From Prosthecobacter dejongeii (lineage in GTDB: Bacteria > Verrucomicrobiota > Verrucomicrobiia > Verrucomicrobiales > Verrucomicrobiaceae): a DNA stretch of 64,000 nucleotides. Shown piece after piece: positions 44,677 through 59,600 of the stretch. Numbering within the stretch: position 1 is the first letter of the stretch; the number at the start of each line of letters is the position of its first letter. The notes under the pieces were generated by a model that saw only the letters and a list, made by a program, of their open reading frames with translations, did no database searches and was not told the origin of the DNA. Location of the stretch: the NCBI RefSeq assembly GCF_014203045.1, contig NZ_JACHIF010000011.1, positions 62,001 to 126,000 of the forward strand, given 5' to 3'. A program made the position numbers and the translations under genes.

Positions 44677-47600
44677 TTACATGGAACGACGGCGGCGCAG
44701 CCCCAGAACCATGAAGGCAAAGAGCAACAACATGACACGGCTTGGCTCAGGAATGACCACCAAGATGCCTGCGGTGCTGAACAAGCTGGTATCCCAGAAC
44801 AGGTTATTACCCAGAGTTGGAAGAAGCAGGCTATCCACAGAACCAGGATTGAAGGTGCCGACGCCGCCCGAATCACGAACACCCAGAGTGTTCCAGTCGA
44901 AGAGGTTGAAGATGTCCCCGAAAGTGTAGTTCGTGTAGCCATCTGCAGTCACAGCCACCGTTGGTGAGCCAGTGGTGCCATCCGTTAGGTTCAGGGCTCC
45001 CGTAACACTGATGAAATCATGATTCCGTGTGCCTGAAGCCTGAGCGGTATTCCAGAGTGCACGCTCTGCGGGTGACAAAACGTTGTTGTAATAGTCGAGC
45101 GCTGAAATCGGTGACAATTCGTATGCCGCCGTGTAGCCAGCGGAGTTCAGCGTTGGCATGGAGACATTCATGCGGATCTGACCGCCTGTGGTTCCACCAA
45201 TCACAGTCCCGAGAGTGCCTGTGATGCTCAGATTGCCATTCCGATCAACAGCAAGCATTGCCGTGGAATCACCAGGGGAAAGAATCCCGCCGCTAGCGAT
45301 AGTGGTATTACCCCCAAGAGTGCCGGTGCCCGCCAGTGTCGCGCCGCTGGCGACAGAGATGGCACCAGAACCCGTGCTTGCATTCAACACCGTGTTATTG
45401 CCGATCTGAAGCAAACCCGCATTCACCGTGGTGGTGCCTGTGTAGGTGCTGCTGCCAGTCAAAATCCAGGTACCTGCACCAGCTTTGACCAGGGAAGTTG
45501 CACCACTACCGTTGTTACCCAGCGGAGCTGCAAAGACGTTGGCCGCAGCGTTGATCCCACCTAAAGTAAAGCTGCGAGCAGTATTTGTTCCTGCCAGAGT
45601 TGGGGCCGCTGTGTTGGTGAAGTTCACCGCCCCTGTTCCAGAAGACTCAATGGTTGCACCTGTCGTGCCGATGGTGAAGCTGCGATTGGTGCTATCACCT
45701 GCCCCAATGTATCGAACGGTGCTACCGTTGATCACCAAGTTGGCTGCGGCATTGGTCGAGTTACCGATGCTGCTGGCAGAACCGCCATTGTCGAGTTTCG
45801 TTACTTCGAGCACGCCAGCATTCACGGTGGTGGTGCCTGTGTAATCACTGACGGAACCAGTCAGAGACAGCGTGCCAGCCCCGGCTTTCACAAGAGCCAA
45901 GCGGCTGCTAGTCGCGGCAGTGTCATTGTCTGTAAGGACACCTGCGAAGGTGCTGTTGTTCGCGTCACCGACGGTCAGCGTCTTGGTGCTGTTAGCAGAG
46001 TTGGTGATGAAACCTGCCCCACTGATGTTAGCCAGGGTTTGATCAAAGTTATTCAGATCATAACCTGCACCTGCACTGACAGCAACGGCGCTAGTCACAG
46101 GGACGGCGTTGTTCACACCATTGCGGAGAATACCGCCGATCACTGCCACGCCTGCACCCCCGAAGGTATTGCCAGCACTGGAAAGAATCAACGTACCAGC
46201 ACCTGATTTAGTAAGCGCTGTTCCCGTTGCCGTGCTCGTGATCGCACCGCTGATAGTTGCGGTAACGGCAGGGCTTGTGACAGCCAAGTTGCGTCCAGCA
46301 GCACCTAAGTTCATCGCACCAGAGAGCGTCAGGTTATTGCCTACCAGCGTGCCACCGAAGGTAAAGTCACCATTCACAGTGGTCATGTTACCAATTGTGC
46401 GTGCAGTGCCATCGCTCAAGAGAGCCGTGCCACCTTCGATCGTCAGGGTGCCCGTTCCCACTGGACCATTGGTCACTGCTGGAAGGGTACCAGTAGTGCT
46501 GTTACCAAAGATCAGACTGCCTTGATTGAGGTTGAAGCCAGTGGTGAAGGTATTTGCACCGCTGAGAGCCAAGGCACCGGCTCCAGTTTTGGTCAGCGTC
46601 AGGAAACCGCCCGTACCATTGATCGGGGCCGTGATATTCAGGCCCGTCTCAGCCAGGCCCGCATTCACGGTGATGACTGGATTTGGATGGCTGAAGGTCA
46701 GGGCGCTGTTAGCTGCGGCACTTGTAGCGGCAGCAATCGTTGGCGTCGTTGCAAGGCTATTGTTGATCGAGGTGAGCGGTGTTGCGGAGGAGAGCACGAT
46801 CGTGCTCAGAGCTGTCGGTGCACCGAAGTTCAAACCAGGGTTGGCGGTCCCACCCTCATTATTGAAGGTCAGGCTAGACAAGGTCTGGCTAGTCGTCGCG
46901 GTGTAGGCAAAGAGGTTCAAGGAGCCCCCACCATTCAGCGTGACATTGCTTGTAGGAGCGATCTGGCCCACAGTCGCGTTGCCTAGGGTGACGCCCGCAT
47001 TCGTGATCGCCAGGTCGCCAGGGATCGCGATGAAGCTAGGGTTCGCCAACAAGGTCGTCGAGCCACCATTGATGAAGGTGCCACCTGTGTAGGTATTGGA
47101 TGCAAACTGAGGACGCAGGCTCAATACGCCGGGACCATTCGAGATCAGCGCCGAGCTACCCACAATCGCAGGCTGGATTGCCGTCGTGCTCTGGTTGATG
47201 TAGAAATACAGATCTGCTCCTGTACCCGTGATGGTATTAGTCGCATCCGTCGCAGTCAGCGTAATGCCTACGTTCGCGTTGGTGATCAGACCCACATTCA
47301 GAGACAAGGTAGCGCCCGAGTTGAAGGTGAAGTTCGTGGTGGCTGTTTGACCGCCGATGCGCCAGGAGTTCGCCACTCTTGCACCCGTGGTCAATGTTCG
47401 GGCTGTAGCACCATCGCTGTAGTTGCCTGTAGCTACGGTCGTAACACTGACGTCCGATCCAGTGAAAGCTGGAGCAACAAAGCCACCATAGCTGTTCCCC
47501 ATGGCAACTACGCCGAAGGTATCGGAATAAGTAGCAAACGCGCTGCCATCAGCCACGGCCCAACCACCGATCAGGTTATTCACCAAGTTAGCAGAGCTGA

Positions 47601-50600
47601 ATGCAGCACCGTTCAATTGGTTAATCATGATATTGCCATTAGTGGTCAGCCCCTGCCCGCCCAGTGTGTTAGAGCCACTGCTGTTATTGGTAGTGAATCC
47701 ATTGAAGTTCACGCCGCTGCGGTTGGTTGGATTGCGGACCAGATTGCCGATGGTCAGCTTCACGGTGCTGCCAGAGCTGATGTAGGGCAATGTCGCAATC
47801 GTGTTCTGACCGCCTGCGATCGTGACGGAGTTCAGAGAAACCGTCGTATCCGTGGAACCCGCACCATTGATGCTGAAAGAACCACCTTGAAGGGTCACTG
47901 GCACTGTCGCTGCAAAACGAGTCGGATTCAGGTTTCCTGCCACATTGAGGCCATAGTTATCCCAGAGCAATGCGCCGTAGTTGACGTTCAGAGCAGAGGT
48001 CCCTGTCAAAGCACCGGAGTCACGAAGTTGGAGAGTGCCCCCGCGGATGGTTGTAGCGCCGGTGTAGGCACTTTCGTTGGTAAGCAAGGTGGTGGAGTTA
48101 CCCGCACGAGTGAAAGCAATGTTACCATTGATCTGGCCACTGAAAGTGCCACCGCCCGTGCTGGTGAGGCTGGAGGCAGCCCCACTGTTGTTGATCACAG
48201 CATTCGAGGTTGGGAAGGCATTGTTGTTACTGATCGTGCCAAAGACCTGGCTGCTGCCGTTCAATTCAAGCGTGCCAGAATTGACCTGAAGAGCATTCAC
48301 GGTCGCAGCTCCCTGAGTAGGGGAGACCACGATGGATCTGTCTCCGCCATTCAGATTCACGGTGCCGCCACTGACGACCAAGCCACCGGTGAAGTAAGTG
48401 GCTCGGTTCAGGTTCAGCGTACCACCATCAGCCTTATCCAGACCACCTGTGCTGCCGATGCCGACAAAGCTATTCGCATTGAACACGGCATTACCCACCG
48501 TGTGGAGTTTGATCGTCGTGCCACCGTTACCTGCCAAAGAGCCGATAGAAGTTGTTACTGTGCTGTCATTCAGCGCCAGAAGACCTGCGACGTTCAGAGA
48601 CTGCGTGAGCAGCGTGCCGCCTGGCCCGTAAGAACCGAAAGCGGTCGCATCCAAGCCGGACAGGAGATTCGCAACACCGCTGAGGGTGAGGCTATTCGCG
48701 TTCGTATTGGCGCGGATGACTGCATCGCTGTTGAGGATACCCGCGTTCTGAGCCGTAACCCAGGTGGTTGGGGTGGTATTCAACTCAGCGGTCGTCAAAG
48801 CACGCACACGGTTGGTGTTTACCGAGTCACGCACCAGGAAGCCAGTGCCAAGCCCAGTCGCAGAAGAATCCACCAGGATGTCTGGACGGATGGACATGTT
48901 CGTAGAGTTGTTAGCTCCGCCGCCTTGACCGCCTTGGAATGCAGCGTTGGTCAGAGTCAAAGTAGAAGCACCATTGCCAGCTACGGTGCTAATCCCACGA
49001 ATGAGTCCAGTTCCGCTAGTGTTGGGGTTTCCAAGAGTCACGACCGTCACGTTCAGAGGCTGGGCCACATCTGGGGTCAAATTCACCACGCCCATACCGT
49101 TCTGGAAGGTGAGGTTATTGATCGCCTCGGTGGTGGTGGTGGTGCCGTTACCGATGATTTCAAAGGCTCCACCCTGCATCGTGACCTGGCCCGCCGTGCC
49201 ATTCAGACTCAAGCGATTGTTCACATTTGAGAGCGTGTTATCGAGAGTCAGCTTACCGTTAGTATTGACGATGAAGGAAACCGCTGATGTCGGAGCCGTC
49301 GCCGTTGGGACAGAAACAAAGGCTTTGCCGGCACCGCTGTAGGTGATGCCACCACCACTCACGGTGATGCTACCCGAGGACCCAGTGGTCGCGTTCTGAA
49401 CAGAATCAAAGGTCAGCACCCCGGTGCCCACTTTATTGATGTTAACCGCGTTTGGAGCAGCGGCATTGAAGCGGCTGAACTGACCGGAAAAGGTTGAATC
49501 TGTGTTGTCAAAACCCACCGTCAAAGTCGGCGTGCCAGTGTAGCTAAAGATCTCGCCGCTACCTTCCAAGGATCCCCAAGCTGTGCTTGCACCAGACAAA
49601 TCATAGCGGGTGCCTGCATTCAGAGCCAGACGAGCAAAGCGAGAACCCGTGTTTGTCGTGCCGTTTCTCAAGCCGCCAGACACCACAGTCAGCTTCCCAG
49701 TGAAGATTTGCTGCGCACCCAGTTGCAGGACCCCGTTACCCGTCTTGTTGATACCGCCGGAGGAACCGACGATGCCCTGAACGATAAGAGCGGCCTGAAG
49801 CGGCGATACATCGGTCACTCCATTGGCGCTGATCGGAGCCACGTTAATCGTATTGACGGAGGTGCCGAAGTCGATCCGGCCCGCCAGAATGTTTGTGGTT
49901 CCCACATTGGAGGAAGTAGCGACCACACCGGCAGAACCGATGGTCAGCACTCCCACGGAACCTGCTCCGGTAGATGAAGTTGTCGAAAAGGACTGCACCG
50001 TTGGGTTTCCAGTTCCACCCGTGTTATTGAAGACAAAACCCTGCTGGGTGTTGTTGCCAAAGTAATTCAACGTGCTGCTTCCATTGAGGGTAACAATGTT
50101 TCCTGTGGCGATCTGGCCGGCAGAATTATTCATGTTCACCGTCGCGCCATTCAGCACTAGACCATTGGCTGCAACCGTCGCCTGAGGCACAACAACTCCA
50201 CCGGTTGCATGATTCAGGTTCAGTGTGCTTCCATGCACCACCGTGCCTCCCGTGTAGCTAGCATTAGGATTGACCAAATTGATCGCTCCACCCGAAGGAG
50301 TCAGCACGACACGCACAGAGGAACCGATGCCATTGGTGTTATCCACCAACCGTGAATTGATGGTGAGGGTGTTCGCACGGTTGTAGATATACAAGTCCGA
50401 GTTTGCAGATGGCGTCAACCCACCCGCAGTGATGCGTCCAGAATCCAGAGTTGCTCCAAAGTTCTGATTCGCGTTAGGCCCGATAAGACCGCCACTGACA
50501 ATGTTCAGTGTATCCGTAGGCGTTGCAAAATTCAGGGCAATGTTGGAACCAGACAAGCTCAACGAGTAAATCGTAGATCCACCATTTGGAACCGTAGCGG

Positions 50601-53600
50601 TCGCATTGAAACGGACGTTGTCATTGCTGTCTGCACCGATGAAGGAATTATTAAAGTCGTACTGCGCAGCACCTGCCTGGTTGAGTGAGGCAAGCCCAAG
50701 CCCTGGAATGTAGGTCAAGAACTCATTCGCACTGCTGATGGCCCAGCCACCCACAATGTTATTTGTGAGGCCGCTACCATTTGCAGAGTAGGCCACCGAC
50801 GTTGTAGCCACGCCATTCAGAGTGCCCACCGTTACGCGAGAGTTGCTGCCAATGGTGCCCAAGTTTGTCCCCTGAACAATCAAAGTCGCCGAGGATCCTG
50901 CGGGGCGAGACAGACTGGCCAAGCTGACATCGACTGAGTTGATGCCTGTGCCGCCGATCAATGGGTTGATCACGTTAAAGCCTTCAGCCACAGTAACGGC
51001 TCCAAGAACTTCCGAAGAAGCAGTCTGGGCGCGGCCCTGAATGGTCAGCGTGCCACCACGAATGGTAATGGTCGCAGAATCGTTCAAGCGATTTGCTAGG
51101 TTGATCGTGCTCGTGCCACTATCAAGCAACAGGGTCGCATAGTTCAACTCCAACGACGAAGTCCCACTGAAGGCAGCTTCATCGCGCAACGTCGTCGTGC
51201 CACCATTGATCAGGGTGCTGCCAATATAAGTCTGATTGCTGTAAAGTGTCAGAGTGTTCTGGCCAGAACGAGCAAAGTTAACATTACCCTGGATCGAGCC
51301 TGCAAAGCTGCGGCCTGCGTTGTCTTGGTTAACGAACAAGCTACCAGTTCCCGAGCTGCTTGTGACAATACCGCCGCCGTTGGCCACCACTGAGTCTCCG
51401 AAGAGAGAGAGAATCTGCTGAGAGTTACCATTCAAATCCAAGGTGCCGTTGTTCAGAGCCACAAAGTTATTGGTCTGGATGGCGTTCTTGGTGTTGGAAC
51501 CCAGACGTAGGGTACCACCATTGATGACCAACTGGCCACTTATGGTATTGATCCCCAATCCAGCAAGTCCAGCCACAGAAGCAGTCGCAGGTGCCAGAGT
51601 CAGCATGCCTGCCCCCGCCTTCACAAAGCCGATGCTACCATTCGCCTGACCGTTACCGCCATTGATCGTTGAGTTGATCGTCAGGTCTCCCAAGGTCCAA
51701 ATATTCAGAGGAGAAAATCCACTGGTCTGGTTGATGACACCACCCGTGATGACGGATGTGCTCCCACTCCGGACGAGGATACCACCGCTGCTCAAATTGA
51801 ACAATACGCCATTGCTCAAGCTGAGTCCGGCATTTCCTTCGATTGTCACCGAGTTGGGTGTCACCCCGGTTGTCACTGCCGTTGAGCCACTGGTCAAGAG
51901 AACGTTGTTGTTCGCAGCGACGGTGTTATTGGCGCTATACTCATTCGCTGCCAGCGGACGTAAGATGGAAGTAGCCGTGCTTGCCGTGGCGAAAGAAGTA
52001 CCATTACCGTTCGCTGTGGCATCAATCAGAGCCCAAGGAAGAATTCCTTTGGTCGAAGTTCCGGCAGCACCGCCCTGGCCTGCAAAGGTAAAGCCGGTGC
52101 CTCCCGTGGAAGCAATCGTGGCGACTCCGTTAGCTGCGGCTGCGCCTAGGCTGGTGCCACGGAAGAGGACGGAAGCGCCCGAAGGAGCTGTCCCAGAGTT
52201 CTGTGCAGTCGCTGGGTTATTAGCCTGGCCAGAGAATACCAAGTTTGAACCACCACCTGCACCAGCCGTCACGGTGATCACCGAGTAACCACGGCCAAAG
52301 GTTGGAGAGCCGAAGGTTTCTGTCGTGGTCGCGGCAGCATTGCCGATGAGGTTGAGGTTACCACCAGTAAGGTTGATCAAGCGGCTGGAGCCGAGACGGT
52401 TGTTCAAGTTGGTAGCCGTATTGTCCAGCGTCAAAGTAGCACGTGGGAGCACCAGGAAGTTGGTGCTGGTGCTCGAGAAGCTGCCTCCCCAAGTGCCGTT
52501 TCCATTGAACAAAACGGTACCCGCATTGACACGGAAGCCCGTGGCATCAGAGATCAGGACATTGTTGGCGTTGCCAATCGTCAATGTTCCATTGCCATAC
52601 TTTTGGACGGCAAAGAAACCGGTCGCTCCGCTGCCAGCAGCCAGCGCAGTGCCGTTAATGTTGATGTTGCCTGCACCCGTGAACCAGAGTTGATGGTTCG
52701 CCAGAGTGTTTGTCACACCGCCAGTGATATTCAGTGTGCTACCCGCATCCGCACCAATCGCCGTATCCCAAGGCATGGAGATGGCACCCGCGTAAGTATT
52801 GACACCAGAAACGCTCTGCAACTGACCACCGAAGTTCAAACCACCTAACAACTGATTGGTCACACCCTGTGTGGTGAGAGGGTTGGAAATGGTGACATTA
52901 TTTGCCAACTGGAGTGCCGCACCTACTGCACCAGAGTTCGGTGAAACCAAAATCGCACCAGAGCCCGCCGCGTTGTTATGACTGAGGCGAACTGCACCTG
53001 CATTGATATTCAGAGTGCCGGTCCAGCCCGTGTTGTCTGCAGCGATCTCCATCACGCCATTGTCAGCCTTGTGAAGGACATTGTTAAGGGCAGACAAATT
53101 GAACGGAGTCGTCAGCGTCATCACACTGCCCACTGTCACCTCAAAGCTATTATTAGCCTGAGCAAGATTGAAAGTGCGAGCAGTCGTGAAGGTACCAGTA
53201 GCGCGGAAGCCAACACCTGCGGAACCATCCACATTCAATGTCACAGTGTTCGATGCATTCCCCAAAGCCTGATCGGAATTGACGGAAAGAACACCGTTAA
53301 GGATGTCGATCGTCTGGCCAGCACCACCAAAAGTGTTCACCCCGTTGAGGGCAAGAGTTCCTGGACCAGATTTAATCAGGCCAAAAGTGCCAGCCCCATC
53401 ATCAACTGCCCCTGTGAGATTAAGTCCCTGAACAACGTTGGAAGAGGTGGCGATGCCGACGGCAAAGTGGGCAGGGCCCGTCATGTTCGTGGCACCAGTG
53501 AACTCCAAGCCATAACCATTCTGGTTAGAAACACTGATGATGTTTCCAGGAATGGTCAGGCTGCTACGCTGCAGCATTTTGTTGCGCGCGTTCGGGGCTG

Positions 53601-56600
53601 ATCCAGAGCGGTTGACCGTGATGGCGGTATCGCCCGTCAATGCGAGATTTCCCCCCAGAGCCAGAGACTCAAATGTCCCCAGGCCATTTCCGTCTCCCGT
53701 AAAGACCAATCCGCCTACAGCCTGAATGGTACCAGCATAGTTACCCACGACGAGGATCCCTAAACCAGACTTGTTGATGAAATCGCCAGCCAGCGATGGT
53801 GAAGCATCAGCGATGGTCACCGTGGTCTGCGGCGCCGTCACTGTGGCATTCCAAGTGGAAGGCAGCGTGGTGACACCGTTGAGAGTGATGTTATTCAGGC
53901 CATTGAAGACCGTGTCACCCAGGAAGGTGAAGTTGTTGGACACGGTCACCGCTGTGCTAGAGAGCAAGGAGGTATTAGCAGCCATCGTCACATTACCGGT
54001 ACCTAAAGGCCCGGTAATGACAGTATCACCGATACCACTCGGAGTACTACTAGCACCAATGATGAGTCCACCACCGATGACATTGATGCCGCCAGCGAAA
54101 GTGCTCTGGCCGCCCAGTTGCAAGACACCAGCACCCGATTTCACGATGCCCCCATTCTGAATTACGGAGTTGATGGTCAGGCCAGACTGCCAAGGAGCCA
54201 CATCTTTGCCATTCACCAAAGTCGCCGCCACGTTGACAGGGAAACTTCCAGACGCATTCAGGTCAATGATGCCGTTGCTAATCGTAGAGATGACACCAGC
54301 TGCGGTCGGGGTGGAGGAAATTCCACCAGTCAGGGTCAGGGTCCCTGTCGGATTCAGCGTTGGGCCACTGCCACCATTGCTGACGAAGTTGATGTTGGTC
54401 AGAGTGTTAGCCCCAGCAAGAGTAGCCACGGCACCACCGTTCATAGTCAGGACCTGGCTTGGAATGATGCCTCCTGCCGTCTGAGTAAAGGTGGCCTGAT
54501 TGACGGTGATACCACCAGTGCCAAGACGGCCAGTCGCCCCGAGAACCAAGGTACCTTGATTGAGCACTGTGCCACCGGTGTAGGTGTTGATGCCGTTGAA
54601 GGTCATCACACTCGTTCCTGTATCACCAGAAGTTTTAACGACACGGACAGGACCCGTTCCGTTGTCGGTGATGGCAGCCCCGATAGAAACAGTGCGATTC
54701 GTTCCGGTAAAGTTGGCGTGTGTGATGTAAAAATCACCACCCACGTTCAGCAAACCACTGGTCAGATTGCCATTGTTGATCGCAAAGTTGACGTTGTCAG
54801 ACTGTTGCGCCAGCAGCAAGCCACCACCCTGAATGGTCAGAGTCTTGCCATTCAAGTCCAAAGTGGTCGCCGCATTCTGGGAAGCGAAATTCAAGGTCCC
54901 CAAAGTGGTGTTCGCTGCCAGCACGGTGGTTCCGGTAGCGGTGAAGCGCACGTTGTCTGTTGGGAGAGGATTGGTGTTTAATCCGCTGCCGTCGTAGTTT
55001 GCCATACCTGCCTGACCCAATGCACTCACACCGTAAGTTGGGTCATAAGTAGCAAATTCGCGGTCCACGATCGCCCATGGCCCGATGATATTGTTGGTCA
55101 ATGGCACGCCACCACTGAAGTAAATACGGTTTGCAGAGCCAATAACACCGAGAGACCCCAAAGCGTTAAAGCGAATGGTGGAGGAAGAATTGGCAGCACG
55201 AGTGAAGGTGCCGAAATCCAGTCGAGTGGTATTGATACCAGTGCCGCCTTGGTTGGTGAAGATGCTGTTATGACCATCCACAACGGTCAAGTTACCGAAC
55301 ACTTCAGAAACATCACTCTGACCACGGCCGTTGATCGTGATGTTACCAGCCATCAAGGTGATAGGCGCTGCATCATTGATGCGGTTCGTCAGGCTGTAGA
55401 GGTTACCATTTGTAAGTGTCAAGCTCCCACGGCTGACAGTGATGGCCGAGGTATTCGCCAGCGTGCCCTTATCAGCTACGCTTAGAGTGCCACCATTGAC
55501 CAATGTTGCACCTGTATAGGTGTTCGCCTCTTGGAGGTTGAGAGTATTGGTGCCGGTTTTATTGAAATAAATGCTACCGGTGATCTGACCATTGAAGCTG
55601 GAGTTGCTATTGGTCACCAGCGTGGCTTCCGCACCGCTGTTGGTAACGGTGCCGCCGCTCAAGTCTGAATTTCCACCACCGCCAGAGCTCGCAAGGTTAC
55701 CAATGTATTGGACCCCATTTTTGAGATCCACGGTAGCCCCCGAGTTCACTGTCAATGCGTTATTGAACAAAAGAGTGTTGGTCGTGTTGGGGTTCAAGTT
55801 CAGCGTGCCTGCATTGACCGTGGTCGTTCCGGAGTAATACTGCTGCTGATTGAAATTCAGGATACCGTTCAGTGACTTCGTTAACCCACCCGTTCCGCTG
55901 ATACCACTCGTGATGTCCAAGCTGATGCCTGAAGCCACGTGCATGATGGCTTCCGTGCCAGCAAAAGCCAAGACTGGAACTGACAGGATCGCATTGCTAC
56001 CCGTTCCATTCACCAAGATACCACCACTGGTGACAGTCAGCGTGGTCGGATTTAAACCCGCCAAACCACCGACGTTCAGGCTGCCTGCACCTGTGTTCAG
56101 GTTCAGCGCATTCAAGGTTTGGTTGCCTGTCAGAGAATTAGCGGTTGCAGGAGTAGCTCTGAAAGTTTGTGTAGCTGTCGCGCTCAAGATATTCGTCGTA
56201 GCAGCATAGCCTGTGAAGGTAGCCACGCCGTTAGCCCCGTAGGTGGCGAACTCATTGTTGTTCGTCAGCACACGAGCCAGAATCCCAGTGTTTGCCGGAG
56301 AGAGCGTAGGAGCGGTCGTGAACGTCAAACGGTTCGTTGCCGTGCCAAAGTTACCAATGAGGTTCAACGTCGAACCACCATTCTGCGTCAAAGAACCGAA
56401 GGTGATCGTCTGGCTACCACCTGTCACCATATTGATCGTGCTGGCACCTGAACTGATCTGAAGAGCACCTGTGGAGACGTGGCTAGAGCCTGCTGCATTC
56501 GGCACAGCCCGGAGCGTGCCGCCGAGAAGCTGCACCACTCGGTTACTGCCAAAACGATTGGCAGTGTTCGTCGCACTGTTGTCTAGAACGAGAGTACCAT

Positions 56601-59600
56601 TTTGGTAAACTTGAGTCTGGAAGCCGCTTGTGCCCAACACACCATTTCCATTCAGGATAAGATTGCCACGATACACGCGCACTTCGCTGTCGGGCATGGC
56701 GTTGGCATTGGTCAGAGTCAGATCGCCAGCACCATATTTGAATACAAAGGAGTTACCAGGTGTCGCATTGGCGTTGTCCAAAGTGCCACCCAAATTCACA
56801 TTCCCTGCACCCCCGATGTAAGCAATGACGTTACGGTTCGTGCCACCCGAAGTATGGTTGAAGGTGATGTTGCCGCTAAGAGTCAGCGTTGCCCCAGCAT
56901 CTGCTCCAAAGCCAAAGTTACGAGAGGTGTTATCAGTGACGGTTGTGGCGTTCACCGTGATCGGGCTAGAGACGATGTTCGTCCCACTCAAGCTCTGGAT
57001 CGCACCACCAGTGTTGATACCCGTGAGTGTTTGGTTATTACCCGTGACATCCACAGTGATTGCATTCGCCACCGTGATACCACCCTGAAGCTGTAATGCA
57101 GCGCCCACCGAATTGATGGTGATAGGGCCTGAGCCAAGTGAGGAGGCAAGCCCCGTTCTAACAGCACCACCTGAGATTGTCAGAGGACCACTCCAACCCG
57201 TGTTCGCAGCCGTCAAAAGAAGAGTGCCGCGATCTGCCTTGATGAGACCTGCGGAGGCACCTGCCCCAGCATTGAGGTCAAAGGCGCTGTTCAGGGTCAA
57301 AGTTTTACCCGTTACAACTTCAATGGCACGCAAGTTGGTCGTATTGGAGAGTTGAATAACGCGGGAGGTGCTGATGTCATCCGTCGCACGCAGGGTTGCT
57401 GTGCCAGTTTGTGGATTCAAGAGAACGAGATTTGCGGCATTGCCAAGTTGGCTATCGCTATCCACAGAAACAACGCCCTGGTTGATATTGACGTTGCCGG
57501 TGAAGTTGTTACCAGCATTGCCCAGAACCAATGTGCCAGCACCCGTCTTGACAAAACCAGTCCCGCTAAGAGCACCATCCAGATAGAGTCCCTGAGTGAC
57601 GTTGGAAGCCGTCGCATTGGCCACGGTGAAGGCCGGAACACCACTCAAAGTCGCTGCCCCTGTGACGCGCAATCCATAGCCGTTGTTGTTGTTCACAATC
57701 AGGCCATTGCCGATGTTGCTAACGCTGGCAGGCACCAGAATTTTGTTCGCCGCATTCACAAATGGTCCATTAGCACCGGCACGGCCAATGTTGATCGTAC
57801 CCACAATACCAGGGTTAAAGATTACATTGCCTAGAGCAATGGACTCAATGGTGGAATTGCCAACGTTTGGAGGATTACCGTCATGCAGGAGTGACACAGC
57901 ATTCTGGTTACCGAGTGCAGCGGCATTGAAGTCGCCATTATAACCCGTTGCATTGAAGATCAAGGTTCCAAGCCCCGTCTTATTGAAGGATGTGATCGAA
58001 CCGATGTTCGGGATATTCCCCAGCAGAGCCACTGTCAGAAGTGGGTTATTGATTTGAACGGTGGAAGCGCCGTTGGCCAAACCACTGATGTCACCGTTGA
58101 GTGTCAGCGTCCACGCGGTGTTTGCAGTGCTATCAAACAAGGGGGTTCCTGCAAATGTGACATCGTTACCGATGGTGCGGCTGCCATCCACCAGGAGGGT
58201 GGTGCCAGCAGCTGCACTGAGAGTACCACTACCGAGAGGACCACTGGTGATTCCCGTGCCACCATAAGTAGGTGAGCTGTTGCCGCTGATCAAAATTCCA
58301 CCAGCAGCCAAATTGAGACCTCCTGTGAAGGTGCTCTGGCCGGAAACCTGAAGAACACCAGCACCCGTTTTGTTAATGGTTGCGCCCGGGCTCAAAATGG
58401 CCGCAGAAATGTTCAAGGTGGGAGAAATGCGTGTGATCGTATTTCCAAAAACTTGGATGCCAGGAGTATTGATCGTCTTGGTTCCCGTCCCAAGGTCCAG
58501 GAAGCCAGCGATGGTAGCCACCGTGGAAGGATTGTTTGAGGCAACCGTGATCGGCGTAGCATTCGATAGAGTCAAAATGCCGTTTGTGGTCACCGTTGGG
58601 TTGGTGGTGCCTCCGTTGTTATTGAAGTTGAGGCTGTCGAGCGTGTTATTGCCGACGAGAGTCAAAGCTGAACCTCCATTCAGGGTGACTGCGTTGCTGG
58701 ATGCAATCTGCCCCGCATTGGTGTTCATGGTCAGGGTAGCTCCAGTCAGCGTGATGCCACCTGCGGGAATCACCGTGCCATTGCCATTAAGATTGACTGT
58801 TCCCTGGCTGACAAAAGTGCCGCCAGTGTAGGTATTGTTGGCAGTCAGGTTAAGCACACCGCCACCCGACTTGACTAAGCTAACCGAGTTACCGGCTCCG
58901 TTGTCTGCGATAACGGAGTTCACGATCAGGTTGCTCGTGCCAGCGGTGAAGGTAAGCGCCGTAGCGGTCGCTGTCGCTGGTCGGCTTAGAGTCACTTGAG
59001 TTGGGCTATCCACCGAAAGAATGAAAGTGCCGGCAGGAATGTTTGTTCCAGTGAAGGTCATGCCTGAAGCCAGACCAACCGTCGAGGACATCGTCACGAC
59101 CTGAGAATTGATGGTGGTCGCCCCAGAAGGGATGACACCTACAGTTGTGAGTGTCTGGCCAGTCTGCTGGGTAGCATTCGTGCTCGTTTGGCTCACGGTC
59201 ACTTGGTTGAGCGAGTCAATGGAGAGAATCGTCGTTCCCGCAGGGAAGTTGGCGTTGCTGACAGCCATACCCGGGCGAAGACCGAGCGTCGTAATGCCAG
59301 TAACGATGTTGCTCAGCGCAGGAATGGTGCCGCTGCCATAAGCTGGATTACCAGAGCTGTTGTTAAAGATCACCAACTCACGAAGACCACTGGTTTCAGT
59401 GCCACCTGCGGTCAGAATACCGCGATTAGCCAAGGTGCCGATACTCGTCTCGAATTGGTTATTGCTACGAAGAAGGCCACCATACTGAAGGTTCAGCACA
59501 TCGGAGCCACTGCTAAACAAGATATTGTTCGCGGCATTACCAGCGAGTTTCAAAACACCTGTGGTGGTATTTCCTGTAAGGGTTGTGTTGACGAGGTACG

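Noticed and set aside
47347..49230. Plus-strand open frame of 627 codons, plus many others antisense to the giant gene
   Set aside because: They lie opposite the giant repeat gene, whose repetitive codons leave few stops in reverse. The predicted proteins have no recognisable domains and no ribosome-binding site pattern.
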